From Lachnospiraceae bacterium (lineage in GTDB: Bacteria; Bacillota; Clostridia; Lachnospirales; Lachnospiraceae): a DNA stretch of 64,000 bases. Where the stretch lies: positions 62,001 through 126,000 of the forward strand of contig JAGAJL010000026.1 of the NCBI GenBank assembly GCA_017626095.1, in the 5' to 3' direction. The notes under the pieces are model-generated. The model was not told where the DNA came from and did no database searches. It worked only from the letters and a program-made list of their open reading frames with translations. Shown here one piece after another: positions 1 to 8,245 of this stretch (the first letter of the stretch is position 1; every line of letters begins with the position of its first letter). The position numbers and the translations under genes were made by a program.

Positions 1-1
1 T

Positions 2-811
2 GTGGCATATGCTGCTGTCTTTGGTGATTTGTTCATGCGATGCTTATACCGGATGCGTCCGTATGAAAAAGTAAAAGGGGAAGCAAATGCAGTTCATGAA
101 AAGTGGCTGAAAAGATGTCAAACTTTTGTATCCCAAAAGCATCCTTCTTTCTTTACATTCCAGAAAATGTGTAAAGAAATCGTAGAAGAATTTGATCGTA
201 TTCCGATTACGGACGAAAAGAAACCCCGTGTCGGTATTGTCGGAGAAATCCTGGTTAAATTTTTGCCGGAGGCAAATAACCACCTCGCAGAGCTTTTAGA
301 AGCAGAAGGAGCCGAAGCTGTATGCCCCGACTTAATTGACTTTTTAATGTACTGCTTCTACAACCAGATTTACAAAGCGGATAACCTTGGAACCTCCAAA
401 AAATCAGCCCGCAACGCCAGACTTGGCATTTATGCCGTTAACTTCTTTAGAAGCGCCGGCGCAAAGGCACTAAAACTAAGTAAACACTTTGATCCTCCCG
501 CCAATATTTTCGACTTGGTTGACTATGCAAAGGATATTGTATCCATCGGTAACCAGACCGGTGAAGGCTGGTTTTTAACCGGAGAAATGTTAGAGTTAAT
601 TCACTCCGGCACACCCAACATTGTATGTACACAACCCTTTGGCTGTCTTCCTAATCACATTGTCGGCAAAGGTGTCATCAAAGCTCTTCGCAAGCAATAT
701 CCGGACAGCAACATTGTTGCCATCGATTATGATCCCGGTGCCAGCGAAGTCAATCAGTTAAACCGTATTAAGCTCATGCTCTCAACGGCTTTTAAAAACC
801 TGGAGCAATAG
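2..811 (+). CDS. 2-hydroxyacyl-CoA dehydratase/activator-related protein, C-terminal part
   Basis: This is the C-terminal 269 residues of a longer protein whose start lies left of the window. It resembles the end of the large fused proteins (about 1400 residues) that combine a 2-hydroxyglutaryl-CoA dehydratase activator ATPase with dehydratase-like domains (COG3580/COG3581 type). The segment CTQPFGCLPNHI near residue 209 supplies cysteines of the kind that hold an iron-sulfur cluster in this family, and the downstream IVAIDYDPGASEVNQLNRI block is also typical. The exact substrate is not known for these fused forms. It is followed by a strong hairpin terminator at 841-898. The apparent GTG at position 2 is only the first codon visible and should not be taken as the start. 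Confidence 0.8.
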   Translation: MAYAAVFGDLFMRCLYRMRPYEKVKGEANAVHEKWLKRCQTFVSQKHPSFFTFQKMCKEIVEEFDRIPITDEKKPRVGIVGEILVKFLPEANNHLAELLEAEGAEAVCPDLIDFLMYCFYNQIYKADNLGTSKKSARNARLGIYAVNFFRSAGAKALKLSKHFDPPANIFDLVDYAKDIVSIGNQTGEGWFLTGEMLELIHSGTPNIVCTQPFGCLPNHIVGKGVIKALRKQYPDSNIVAIDYDPGASEVNQLNRIKLMLSTAFKNLEQ

Positions 812-840
812 TTTGATTTTGTAGCAAATATATATATAAA

Positions 841-898
841 TAATGCCCGGTTTTAACTGTCTGAAGACGAAGTCTGAGTTTTGAAACCGGGCATTTAA
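841..898. terminator. Hairpin terminator after the dehydratase-like gene
   Basis: The arms AATGCCCGGTTT (842-853) and AAACCGGGCATT (884-895) are perfect complements. The roughly 30-base loop between them holds a small inner hairpin (AGAC/GTCT). T-rich sequence follows on the plus strand. It ends the plus-strand gene that stops at 811. The symmetric arms may also help end minus-strand galE transcription, whose stop is at 1030. Confidence 0.7.
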
Positions 899-934
899 TA
901 TTTATTTGTGAGCATGCCGCTTAGAAAACCGAAG

Positions 935-980
935 TATGAAGCGACAAAGATATATATTTCTGTTAGGGCGACTGCCATCC
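935..980 (+). repeat. Dispersed repeat, copy A
   Basis: About 45 bp that recurs in inverted orientation at 23584-23632. The shared core is CAAAGATATATATTTCTGT followed by a looser match ending in CTGCCATCC / CTGTCATCC. Both copies lie just downstream of a gene and read in that gene's sense direction. The function is unknown. Sequence after it (966-1017) has a weak CTGCCA/TGGCAG pairing. Confidence 0.45.
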
Positions 981-1029
981 CGCAAAGATTGCGAACCTTA
1001 TGAGAAGCGTGGCAGAGCGTCTGCATAAT

Positions 1030-2034
1030 CTAATTTGAAAAATATTGCTGGGTAAAGCGCCAAGAATCCTTGCACATGCGCTCTAAATCATATTCGGCCT
1101 CCCATCCAAGTTCTTCTTTTGCTTTTTGGGGATTTGCATAGCAGGTTGCTATATCTCCGGCACGACGCGGTTTGATCTCATACGGAATCTTCACACCGTT
1201 TGCAGCTTCAAAGGCTTTTACAATATCTAAAACAGAGTATCCGTTTCCGGTACCTAGATTGTAAATATTAACACCGGTCGTACTGGTAACCTTGTCAATT
1301 GCATTCACATGTCCCTTTGCCAGATCCACAACATGAATATAATCTCTGACACCGGTTCCGTCAGGTGTATCATAATCATTTCCAAATACACCCAGTTTTT
1401 CCAATTTGCCGATTGCAACCTGCGTAATATAGGGCATCAGATTATTGGGAATACCATTGGGCACTTCGCCAATCAGACCGCTTTCATGTGCACCGATAGG
1501 ATTGAAGTAACGAAGTAATACCACACTCCACTCCGGATCCGGAACACAAAGATCGCTTAAAATACGCTCTAAATATAGTTTGGTTGTTCCATACGGGTTG
1601 GTCGTACTAAGCGGAAAATCTTCCGTAATCGGCACTGTCTTGGGCGAACCATATACGGTTGCCGAAGAACTGAAAATAATTCTTTTACAGTGATATTCCG
1701 TCATTAATTCGCATAAATTCATGGTTCCTGTCAGGTTGTTCTGATAATAAAGCAAAGGCTTTTGAACGGATTCACCAACAGCTTTCAATCCGGCAAAATG
1801 GATCACCGCATCAAATTTATGAGCCTCAAAAATAGGTCTCATCTCTTCCTTATTCAGCATATCCGCCTGATAAAACACTACTTTTTTGCCGGATATTTTC
1901 TCAATTTTATCCACAACTTCAATTTGGGAATTATAGAGATTGTCAAAAATCACAACCTCATGTCCTTTTGCCAGCAATTCCACACATGTATGCGAACCGA
2001 TAAAACCAGTTCCGCCTGAAACTAAAACTTTCAT
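1030..2034 (-). CDS. galE: UDP-glucose 4-epimerase
   Basis: Interconverts UDP-glucose and UDP-galactose in the Leloir pathway and in supply of sugars for surface polysaccharides; cytoplasmic. The 334-residue length is normal for the family. The N-terminus carries the NAD-binding GGTGFIGSH motif (GxxGxxG), a SSSATVYG segment supplies the catalytic serine region, and NPYGTTK gives the YxxxK catalytic pair. The C-terminal NLGTGNGYSVLDIV block is typical of GalE. The ATG start has AAAGGAG about nine bases upstream. No partner gene of galactose metabolism adjoins it, so the gene appears to stand alone. A short-chain epimerase of other specificity cannot be excluded, but GalE is the best match along the whole length. 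Confidence 0.95.
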   Translation of the reverse strand: MKVLVSGGTGFIGSHTCVELLAKGHEVVIFDNLYNSQIEVVDKIEKISGKKVVFYQADMLNKEEMRPIFEAHKFDAVIHFAGLKAVGESVQKPLLYYQNNLTGTMNLCELMTEYHCKRIIFSSSATVYGSPKTVPITEDFPLSTTNPYGTTKLYLERILSDLCVPDPEWSVVLLRYFNPIGAHESGLIGEVPNGIPNNLMPYITQVAIGKLEKLGVFGNDYDTPDGTGVRDYIHVVDLAKGHVNAIDKVTSTTGVNIYNLGTGNGYSVLDIVKAFEAANGVKIPYEIKPRRAGDIATCYANPQKAKEELGWEAEYDLERMCKDSWRFTQQYFSN

Positions 2035-2173
2035 TGCTTAATACTCCTTTATGTATAATTATATTTAATATTTCGTGTAAAACCATTCCTATGATTCCAA
2101 ACAATATATATGATTACTAAATAAATATTTCCAACTGTTTTTCAATATCTCACGATTTCTTCTATTGATTAAT

Positions 2174-2815
2174 CTATTTATTTTTTGCAACATCCTGTAA
2201 AACATCTTCAACACAATATCGCTTTTTATCACGTTCTTTAGCCTTTTGAACCTGAAATTCACAGATAGCCTGATCCTTAGGATCTTCCAGTTCACAATTA
2301 TCCGCAAAAGCAATTACCTCATCGTACATTCCACTTCTTCTCATAATATCCAAAATGCAAAGCATAAAATCAGGCAATTCACGTTTTGCCAATTTTGAAC
2401 CATTTACCTCATTATAATACTTTAATGCTCTTTTCCTGCAGACAATGGCAATTGGATCCAGTCCGGCATCATCACAAGCCCACGCTGCATAAAGAAAATG
2501 ATCGCCTGCTTTTTTATACTCTTTACAATGCTTATAAATTAAAGCGATCTTAACAAATCTTTTTGAAAGCTCTGGAAGTCCGGCAATATTGCCACAATTA
2601 ACATATTCTTTGGAATCGATATATTTTTCTTCATATTCAGGCATTTCTTCCGATGTTGAAAAGACATTTCTACAATAGTCACATTTTCTTATCCATAATG
2701 GCATAGCACTTCTTCGCACCTCAGCCGGTCTGAAATCCAAATCAGGACCTCCCTGCTGTGAGCCCATGGCTAAATATGTCACTTCATTTATGCGACCACA
2801 TATATTGCATTTCAT
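2174..2815 (-). CDS. DUF2225-like zinc-ribbon protein
   Basis: The 213-residue reading starting at MKCNICG is preferred. It places the first zinc-ribbon knuckle (Cys3, Cys6) at the N-terminus, and the second CDYC knuckle is at Cys45/Cys48. The C-terminal half is helical and TPR-like (KIALIYKHCKEYKKAGDHFLYAAWAC region), the layout seen in DUF2225 proteins, whose function is not established. The frame stays open upstream to a TTG at 2962, but that extension is an AT-rich hydrophobic stretch without a ribosome site, so I regard it as untranslated. No clear Shine-Dalgarno is seen for the ATG at 2815 either, so the start is uncertain. It shares no obvious operon with galE. Confidence 0.6.
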   Translation of the reverse strand: MKCNICGRINEVTYLAMGSQQGGPDLDFRPAEVRRSAMPLWIRKCDYCRNVFSTSEEMPEYEEKYIDSKEYVNCGNIAGLPELSKRFVKIALIYKHCKEYKKAGDHFLYAAWACDDAGLDPIAIVCRKRALKYYNEVNGSKLAKRELPDFMLCILDIMRRSGMYDEVIAFADNCELEDPKDQAICEFQVQKAKERDKKRYCVEDVLQDVAKNK

Positions 2816-3074
2816 GTTCTTTACAGCAAATTTCGACACTCTCTCGTCCTCCAAAATACAAATCTTCCTGACAAAACATTTGTTTACATTCTCAACAAAT
2901 GGTATCATTTGCAATATATAAGATAATATAAACCATAATATAAATATTATAGCATTTTTCAATTTTTTTATCTACTCAATTTCAAGTAAAACTTTTAATC
3001 ATAATATAAATGTATCTTTTTTGTAATAATCCTACATCCTTTTCTGATTTATCCAATTACATTTCAAAGGAACT

Positions 3075-3401
3075 CTATTTTACATAAACGATATCATAAA
3101 TATCATCAAACGGAATTATTGTATTCACAACCTTAAAACATCGTTTATTTATATCAATATCCGATACCATTCCACAAATTTTAAGATATTCATCTTTTGC
3201 ATAATACGTAACGGTTACTATATCATTCTTTTTGATGAAACGCATTTTTTGATTCAACTCTTCTTTACACTCATCCGAAAGTTCTATTTTGGAAACCGTA
3301 ATTCTTTCTTTTTGAGCCAGCAACTCTTCAAAGCCTTTGAGTGCAGCAAACGGCATAAACTGTTTGGCTCTCTCGCTTCGCTCCATTTTTCCTCTATTCA
3401 C
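3075..3401 (-). CDS. YolD-like protein
   Basis: 108 residues matching the YolD-like family, small proteins typically encoded beside Y-family polymerases in Firmicutes and presumed to be accessory factors for them. The N-terminus has the family signature RAKQFMPFAALKGFEE, and the C-terminus is a beta-rich segment ending PFDDIYDIVYV. The GTG start overlaps the last eight bases of the upstream polymerase gene, pointing to translational coupling. An internal ATG at 3386 with AGAGGAAA just upstream is an equally good start. The neighbour supports a role in lesion bypass or its regulation, but this is inferred from association only. Confidence 0.8.
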   Translation of the reverse strand: MNRGKMERSERAKQFMPFAALKGFEELLAQKERITVSKIELSDECKEELNQKMRFIKKNDIVTVTYYAKDEYLKICGMVSDIDINKRCFKVVNTIIPFDDIYDIVYVK

Positions 3402-4659
3402 CGCTTTTATGCCCTCCTATCTGACGATTACGTTCTCGCATTGTTGCACCTTCCTCAAAATTTATTCCTTTTAAAACAGCATTTTTTCCATACTTTTTCT
3501 TGATAGACAACATCGCCTGTTGTATCCGCTGTTCTTTTTCTACTTTTTGCGGGTCGGTAAACAAATCGTATTGCAAAAACTCTTCCCTTATGACACGGTT
3601 ACACGTCAGATGAATTCTTCGGATAGACACATTTGAATCTTTTATGCGATCATATAATTGTTCCACTTCCGGAATGATTTTACTCGGCAAATTCGTCGGC
3701 GACAAAAAAGATACCGTTCCGTGTGCCGGCTCCATATGCAACACATTCGAATATCCCATGTGGAGTGTCAGCGAATCGGTTACCAGTCCTTTGTCAAGCA
3801 TGTCCAAGCACAGTTCATCTGCCATTTCTTTTACCACCAATCGACCTTCCTCATGTCCATAATCTCTGGATAAAACCTGTCCGCTTGTCAGACTGTTGGA
3901 TTTTGCATGAAAATTCTTAATATCGGACATCATCGTCGGCTCTTTTCCCCATGCATGATCAATAAGCAATTCCGCATCTACACCAAAAAGCCGATATAAT
4001 AAATCCTCATCCGCCTCTGCAATCTCTCTCATGGTAGTAATCCCATACCGCTGCAGTTTTTTTGCAATGCCCTGACCTATCCTCCAAAAATCCGTTAACG
4101 GCTTGTGATCCCATAAGTTTTTCTGATATGTTTCTATCGTCAATTCTCCAATATGATCTTCTGCATGCTTGGCCGTCACATCCAATGCAATTTTTGCAAG
4201 ATAAAGATTGCTGCCAATTCCACAAGTTGCAGTCAACCCTTTTTCTTCATAAATATCTTGCATAATACGGACACTTAATTCTTTTGCACTCATTTCATAC
4301 ATGGTCAGATATTCGGTTACATCCATAAAAGCTTCATCAATGGAATATACATGAATATCTTCTTTCGCAATATACTTCAGATAAATTGCATATATATCTG
4401 CGGCGTATTCCATGTATAATTTCATGCGAGGCGTTGCCATAATATAGTCAATATCCGCAGGTATTTCAAATACCCGACACCGGTTTGCTACCCCAAGTGC
4501 TTTCATAGAAGGCGAAACTGCCAGACATATTGTTTTTTCCGTCCTATCTTTATCTGCCACAACGAGATTGGTAGTCATCGGATCAAACTGACGCTCCACA
4601 CACTCTACAGACGCATAGAAGGATTTCAAATCAATACAGATATAAGTTCGTTCTTTCAT
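3394..4659 (-). CDS. Y-family DNA polymerase (UmuC/DinB type)
   Basis: Error-prone translesion polymerase of 421 residues. The catalytic metal-binding motifs are visible: YICIDLKSFYASVE near the N-terminus (first Asp) and VYSIDEAFMDVT near residue 105 (Asp-Glu pair). The CGIGSNLYLAKIA segment and a helix-hairpin-helix-like FWRIGQGIAKKL follow, then a little-finger domain. The family is Pol IV/UmuC; the FYASVECVERQFDP form and the YolD partner resemble the Firmicutes UvrX/YqjW subgroup. I looked for a LexA box in the 227 bases upstream and found none that fits the Gram-positive consensus, so SOS control is not shown. Confidence 0.9.
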   Translation of the reverse strand: MKERTYICIDLKSFYASVECVERQFDPMTTNLVVADKDRTEKTICLAVSPSMKALGVANRCRVFEIPADIDYIMATPRMKLYMEYAADIYAIYLKYIAKEDIHVYSIDEAFMDVTEYLTMYEMSAKELSVRIMQDIYEEKGLTATCGIGSNLYLAKIALDVTAKHAEDHIGELTIETYQKNLWDHKPLTDFWRIGQGIAKKLQRYGITTMREIAEADEDLLYRLFGVDAELLIDHAWGKEPTMMSDIKNFHAKSNSLTSGQVLSRDYGHEEGRLVVKEMADELCLDMLDKGLVTDSLTLHMGYSNVLHMEPAHGTVSFLSPTNLPSKIIPEVEQLYDRIKDSNVSIRRIHLTCNRVIREEFLQYDLFTDPQKVEKEQRIQQAMLSIKKKYGKNAVLKGINFEEGATMRERNRQIGGHKSGE

Positions 4660-4849
4660 AATCCACTTTCAATTCTTTCCACGATTCTGTTCTTGCAAGG
4701 ATTGTTCAAATAACCTCTTTCGCAATCCTTTTTTCTGTATCATACTAATTTATTTGCATTATATACCTCCCATGGGGGTGTATTGCAAGCATTCTGACAA
4801 CAAGAACACAAATTTATATTTTTATATGGCATGAATTCCCCATAACATG

Positions 4850-4855
4850 TATAAT
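4850..4855 (+). promoter_or_regulatory. Probable -10 element for the small gene at 4887
   Basis: A perfect TATAAT lies 31 bases before the start codon, with CGAGG (4874-4878) as ribosome site between them. No good -35 box is seen at the expected distance. The rest of the 227-base gap (4660-4886) carries a TATAAT on the other strand (4758-4763) that may serve the polymerase gene, and nothing else I can identify. Confidence 0.4.
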
Positions 4856-4886
4856 AGAAAAAAAATGTTATCACGAGGTTATTAGC

Positions 4887-5090
4887 ATGGAAAAATTCAA
4901 ATTATCAGATTTAATCGGCGCCGGAACCGTTTCGGTTGCCCAAAAAGTATCTATTTATATGGAAAGTTTTTCGAGAGTCCCGGTCTTTGAAGGGTGTTCG
5001 GCTGATATTCCGGATGGCTATAAAAACTTCGTTGTAAATGGTGTTGCTGCAGAAAATGATACACTGAAAATACGTGTTACGGTATTTTAA
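4887..5090 (+). CDS. Small protein of unknown function
   Basis: 67 residues, not recognised. It is probably real: it has a TATAAT at 4850, CGAGG nine bases before the ATG, and a strong terminator six bases after the stop, making a complete one-gene unit pointing against its neighbours. The sequence contains one cysteine (EGCSADIPDG), no membrane segment and a hydrophobic alternating C-terminus (LKIRVTVF), suggesting a small folded beta-rich protein. No partner gene is adjacent on the same strand. Confidence 0.55.
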   Translation: MEKFKLSDLIGAGTVSVAQKVSIYMESFSRVPVFEGCSADIPDGYKNFVVNGVAAENDTLKIRVTVF

Positions 5091-5095
5091 TACAC

Positions 5096-5135
5096 AAAAA
5101 TCGCTTAAGCCCAAATGGCCTAAGCGATTTTCTTT
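5096..5135. terminator. Bidirectional terminator
   Basis: A hairpin with arms AAAATCGCTTA and TAAGCGATTTT around a GC-rich loop (GCCCAAATGGCC), flanked by A-rich and T-rich runs on the two sides. It can end the small plus-strand gene (stop at 5090) and the minus-strand diguanylate cyclase gene (stop at 5160). Confidence 0.8.
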
Positions 5136-5159
5136 TACACTTTGCAAAAAAACCTCAAT

Positions 5160-6269
5160 TTAGATATCAGCGCAGACAGTCCGGTTTCGTCCATTCTGTT
5201 TTGCCTGATACATTGCCTTATCTGCTTTTTCAAAAACTTCTTCACTGCTCATATCCTCACCGTTATATTGGTAAATTCCGGCACTGATACTGCAATGTCT
5301 GTCCGGCATAAATGAAAACTTTTCCTGATAAATCATCTGGCGGATATTCTCAATCAGATCAAAGGTTAATTCTTGTGTATAATCATATAAAATCATACCA
5401 AATTCCTCCCCGCCATAGCGGAAAGCTTTTGCTCTTTCCGAACATTGGCTTTTCAATATTTCCGCAATTTTGATTAAAACAATATCTCCTTTATCATGAC
5501 CATATGTATCATTGACCGACTTAAAGAAATCCACATCAATAACCACCACACTAATCGTTTTATCATTGTCATGACACCATCTAATCCCCGCTTCTAAACA
5601 ATGATAAAACTCAGAATGATTAAATAACCCTGTCATGGCATCCATTCTTATGGCATTATGCATTCTTTCCTGAGTCAAAGAAGTTTGAAAAATAATTTCG
5701 TTCTTTTCTTTTGTGTAGGAACACAAAGATTGACAAATATAATAGACAACCAATAATAGTACTAATCCCGCAATGACATTATACCATCTTTGTGAAGGCT
5801 TCCATGCATCATCAAATATAGGGGGCAAAAACGACGTAACAACCAACAAAATTGCTGATGCAATGCCGCTCATCTTCGTCACTTTTTCATCATCCAAAAT
5901 GCAGGAAACGACTATGGGAGCAACAAAAGCTGCTGATGAAATCAGGAAAAAACTATGTATCGTACATATCACGGTACAAATTATTAACAGACTGCAAACA
6001 ACCGCATATTTTTTGACCAATTCGGATTCAGAATATTTTTGAATAAACTGCGCGCAACCAACACTGATTAAGTTGATCGAAGTTGGAATAATAACATATA
6101 AAAATACATACTTTACCGGATTATAATGAAATGCATCCGTTAAAATATACATATACAGAAACAAAACCAACTCTGCCAGAAAAACAATGCCAACCACAAC
6201 ATAATATGATGAGAGTATTTTGTCTCTCCAATGATTTTTTAATTGTAAATATTCATCTTGTGCATTCAT
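5160..6269 (-). CDS. Membrane diguanylate cyclase (GGDEF protein)
   Basis: Makes the second messenger cyclic di-GMP from two GTP. The 369-residue protein has an N-terminal half of about six hydrophobic membrane segments (residues 20-180), then a complete GGDEF domain. The active-site motif is GGEEF at 286-290, preceded by the metal- and substrate-binding VIDVDFFKSVNDTYGHDKGD block at 244-262. The RxxD inhibitory site expected a few residues before GGEEF is absent, so product inhibition through that site is unlikely. The membrane part shows no named sensor domain. The leader carries a c-di-GMP-I riboswitch followed by an intrinsic terminator (6330-6445), which would let its own product control expression. 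AGAGGA precedes the ATG. Confidence 0.92.
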   Translation of the reverse strand: MNAQDEYLQLKNHWRDKILSSYYVVVGIVFLAELVLFLYMYILTDAFHYNPVKYVFLYVIIPTSINLISVGCAQFIQKYSESELVKKYAVVCSLLIICTVICTIHSFFLISSAAFVAPIVVSCILDDEKVTKMSGIASAILLVVTSFLPPIFDDAWKPSQRWYNVIAGLVLLLVVYYICQSLCSYTKEKNEIIFQTSLTQERMHNAIRMDAMTGLFNHSEFYHCLEAGIRWCHDNDKTISVVVIDVDFFKSVNDTYGHDKGDIVLIKIAEILKSQCSERAKAFRYGGEEFGMILYDYTQELTFDLIENIRQMIYQEKFSFMPDRHCSISAGIYQYNGEDMSSEEVFEKADKAMYQAKQNGRNRTVCADI

Positions 6270-6329
6270 AATCGTATCCTCTGACTGATAATATCAGCGC
6301 GCACAAAAAGAATACCTTTTATCTTACAT

Positions 6330-6364
6330 AAAAATAAAAAACATCATAAAAGGAGCTTATGATG
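6330..6364 (-). terminator. Intrinsic terminator of the riboswitch leader
   Basis: On the minus strand CATCATAA and TTATGATG (6342-6364) form a hairpin followed directly by a T-rich run (6330-6341). It starts only a few bases after the riboswitch aptamer and lies about 60 bases before the diguanylate cyclase start. This is the layout of a transcription-attenuating expression platform. Confidence 0.75.
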
Positions 6365-6367
6365 TCT

Positions 6368-6445
6368 AAAAGTGCAACTGGCTGACATTTTACAGTCCCT
6401 ATAGCTTTGCGTCACAGACTTTCATCTGCTTTGCCCAATATTAAT
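6368..6445 (-). promoter_or_regulatory. Cyclic di-GMP-I (GEMM-I) riboswitch
   Basis: Read on the minus strand, the region carries the GEMM-I hallmarks in order: GGGCAAAGC, a GAAA tetraloop stem (CAGATGAAAGTCTG), GACGCAAAGC, CTATAGGG, a variable stem-loop, then CAGCCAGTTGCAC. The GACGCAAAGC and GTTGC blocks contain the conserved ligand-pocket positions. It lies in the leader of the diguanylate cyclase gene, upstream of an intrinsic terminator. A TATAAA at 6447-6452 on the same strand could be the -10 of its promoter. Whether ligand turns the gene on or off cannot be read reliably without folding. Confidence 0.88.
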
Positions 6446-6478
6446 TTTTATAGTAGAATACTAACACACATAGTAAGT

Positions 6479-6578
6479 AATTGCAACAACAATTTATAAC
6501 AAAAATGACATTTGTCTACAAAAATGACACTTTCGGTTATTACCGGAAATATATATGTCAAAAACTGTTGTTGCAATT
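6479..6578. repeat. 13-bp inverted repeat upstream of the riboswitch
   Basis: AATTGCAACAACA (6479-6491) is repeated as its exact complement at 6566-6578. The 74 bases between hold two direct copies of ACAAAAATGACA. It falls in the 357-base gap between the DegV fragment and the diguanylate cyclase, upstream of the riboswitch promoter region. It could be a regulator-binding array or a small non-autonomous element. Confidence 0.5.
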
Positions 6579-6626
6579 ATGGAACATCCGGATACTGCAT
6601 CTTTGAAATACTTCCGGACAAATATC

Positions 6627-7223
6627 TTATTTTTTAAAATAGGCAAGCCCAAAAGCTCCTAATCCTACATTGCATGCGGTTGAAAATGATGTTCTGTTAA
6701 AGTACAGCTGATCAAATGAAACACAACTGTTTATGGTCTCTTTTAATTCATTTTGTTCCTTTATACTTAAGGCCGCATGGGATGCAAATACCGCTTCTTC
6801 ATCAATTTTACTTTTATGAGATAAAGTATAGCGCACCAACTGCTTTCTCGCCTTCTTCATATCTCCTATCATCACTCCGGTAATGGTAATCCGGCTCTTT
6901 TTCATCTGTAAAACAGGATGCAGCTGTAACAATCTGCAAATCTGCATCATAAGCTTTCCGGTATAACCGTTTTGATAAAAAATACCAATGGATGGCATAA
7001 TGTATTTAGAAACCACTCTGTTCTTTTCTCTGTTGACTGATTTAATAATATCTTCCGTTGTTTTCCCCTGCATAGCAAGTTTAGCGGTATGCATTACCAG
7101 TAATCCTTCCCCACCGCAAACCTGTCCGGAATCAATAATATGAACATGGTCAAAAGATTTCGCCGCCTCTACTGCCGTGCCATAACTTTTTCCTGAATTA
7201 GCCGCTAAGGAGATATAGATCAA
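6627..7223 (-). CDS. DegV domain, C-terminal fragment
   Basis: 198 residues covering about two thirds of a DegV fatty-acid-binding domain (YISLAANSGKSYGTA, HIIDSGQVCGGEGLLV, and the C-terminal NVGLGAFGLAYF). In the family DegV proteins bind fatty acids and present them to the acyl kinase FakA. The missing N-terminal third is encoded in the preceding frame (7238 onward, RVLISTDCVAEIPNELIEKY), so this is a fragment and not an independent gene. No ribosome site precedes the first possible start. Confidence 0.7.
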   Translation of the reverse strand: MIYISLAANSGKSYGTAVEAAKSFDHVHIIDSGQVCGGEGLLVMHTAKLAMQGKTTEDIIKSVNREKNRVVSKYIMPSIGIFYQNGYTGKLMMQICRLLQLHPVLQMKKSRITITGVMIGDMKKARKQLVRYTLSHKSKIDEEAVFASHAALSIKEQNELKETINSCVSFDQLYFNRTSFSTACNVGLGAFGLAYFKK

Positions 7224-7237
7224 TTCTTCTGCTTTCG

Positions 7238-8188
7238 TTAACTGCTCCGCAAAAAATTCCCATACTCTTCCACAGAAACATTGTCAGCAAAAGCCGTCGT
7301 TGTATTATCTGTGACATAGTTTTCGAGTGTATCGGAATTAATCTCAATCGTATCTGCAAAACGCCCTTTTTCCGTCCGAATATATAAATACATAACACCG
7401 ATATCATATTTTTCGATTAGTTCATTGGGTATCTCCGCAACACAATCTGTTGAAATTAACACTCTCTTTTTTCGTTTTGAAATAGATCTGTGAATATTAG
7501 AAGCTTCATCATCAACATCTGTATTCCGGTATTCAATCAAATCTTCCGTCAAAAAGGATAATAGTGTCTTCTCCAAGGTCACAGAATCAATCGGCTTTTC
7601 TAAATAAGCGTCGAATCCCTGATTTAAATAAAATTCTTCCATATCAGAACCACTATTGGCTGATAAAGCAATCACAACACTATCCTTGCAAAGGCCATTG
7701 ACCTGTTTGCGCAATTCCCTTAAAGTCTCTATACCATCCATTTCCGGCATCAGGTGATCCAAAAGAATAATATTGAATGCCTTTGTTTTTGCAAGTTCGA
7801 GACATTCTTTTCCACTGTTTACACAGTCAATGGAAACCTTCGTTTTTTCCAATAGTTTTTTGATCACCATGCAGTTGGTCTGGATATCATCAACCACCAT
7901 GATTTTAACTTCGGAAGCTTCAAACAATTGTTGGTACTTTTCTCCGGTCTGTGAGTTATGATGAATATTTTGCATCATATCACCAATGGGTGTTTCATCA
8001 ATAATTCCCTGCTTTAAGGATACCGTGAATACAGAACCTCTCTTATAAATACTATCAACCGAAATCGTTTTGTTCATCAAATCTACCAATTGCTTGGTAA
8101 TATTCAATCCCAGACCACTACCTTCAATTCTTTGATTTTTTTCTGATCAATTCTCTTAAAAATATTATAGATATTTTCAATATCTTCT
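7238..8188 (-). CDS. Kinase G2 remnant, receiver domain and DegV N-terminus (fragment)
   Basis: The open frame begins near 8188 with the last part of a histidine-kinase ATPase domain (IEGSGLGLNITKQLVDLM). It continues with a receiver domain (MVVDDIQTN acidic pair, phospho-acceptor Asp in IILLDHLMPEMDG, SANSGS, YLEKP lysine), and ends inside a DegV domain at a frameshift stop. The receiver itself looks intact, with all catalytic positions. If translated from the internal TTG at 8107 the product would be 289 residues. Confidence 0.6.
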
Positions 8189-8245
8189 TTTGGGAAACAT
8201 CGAGAATGTCATTGACCAGACTTAACAGCATTTTGCCTGCATTCT

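Noticed and set aside
966-1017. Structured RNA in the gap before galE's end
   Set aside because: The CTGCCA/TGGCAG pairing is short and isolated, and no known RNA motif can be recognised.
2816-2962. Upstream extension of the DUF2225-like gene to a TTG at 2962
   Set aside because: AT-rich, hydrophobic by composition only, no ribosome site, and the zinc-ribbon family begins near the CNIC motif.
4660-4886. Possible LexA/SOS box before the Y-family polymerase
   Set aside because: Two GAAC half-sites occur as direct repeats with wrong spacing; the GAAC-N4-GTTC palindrome is absent.
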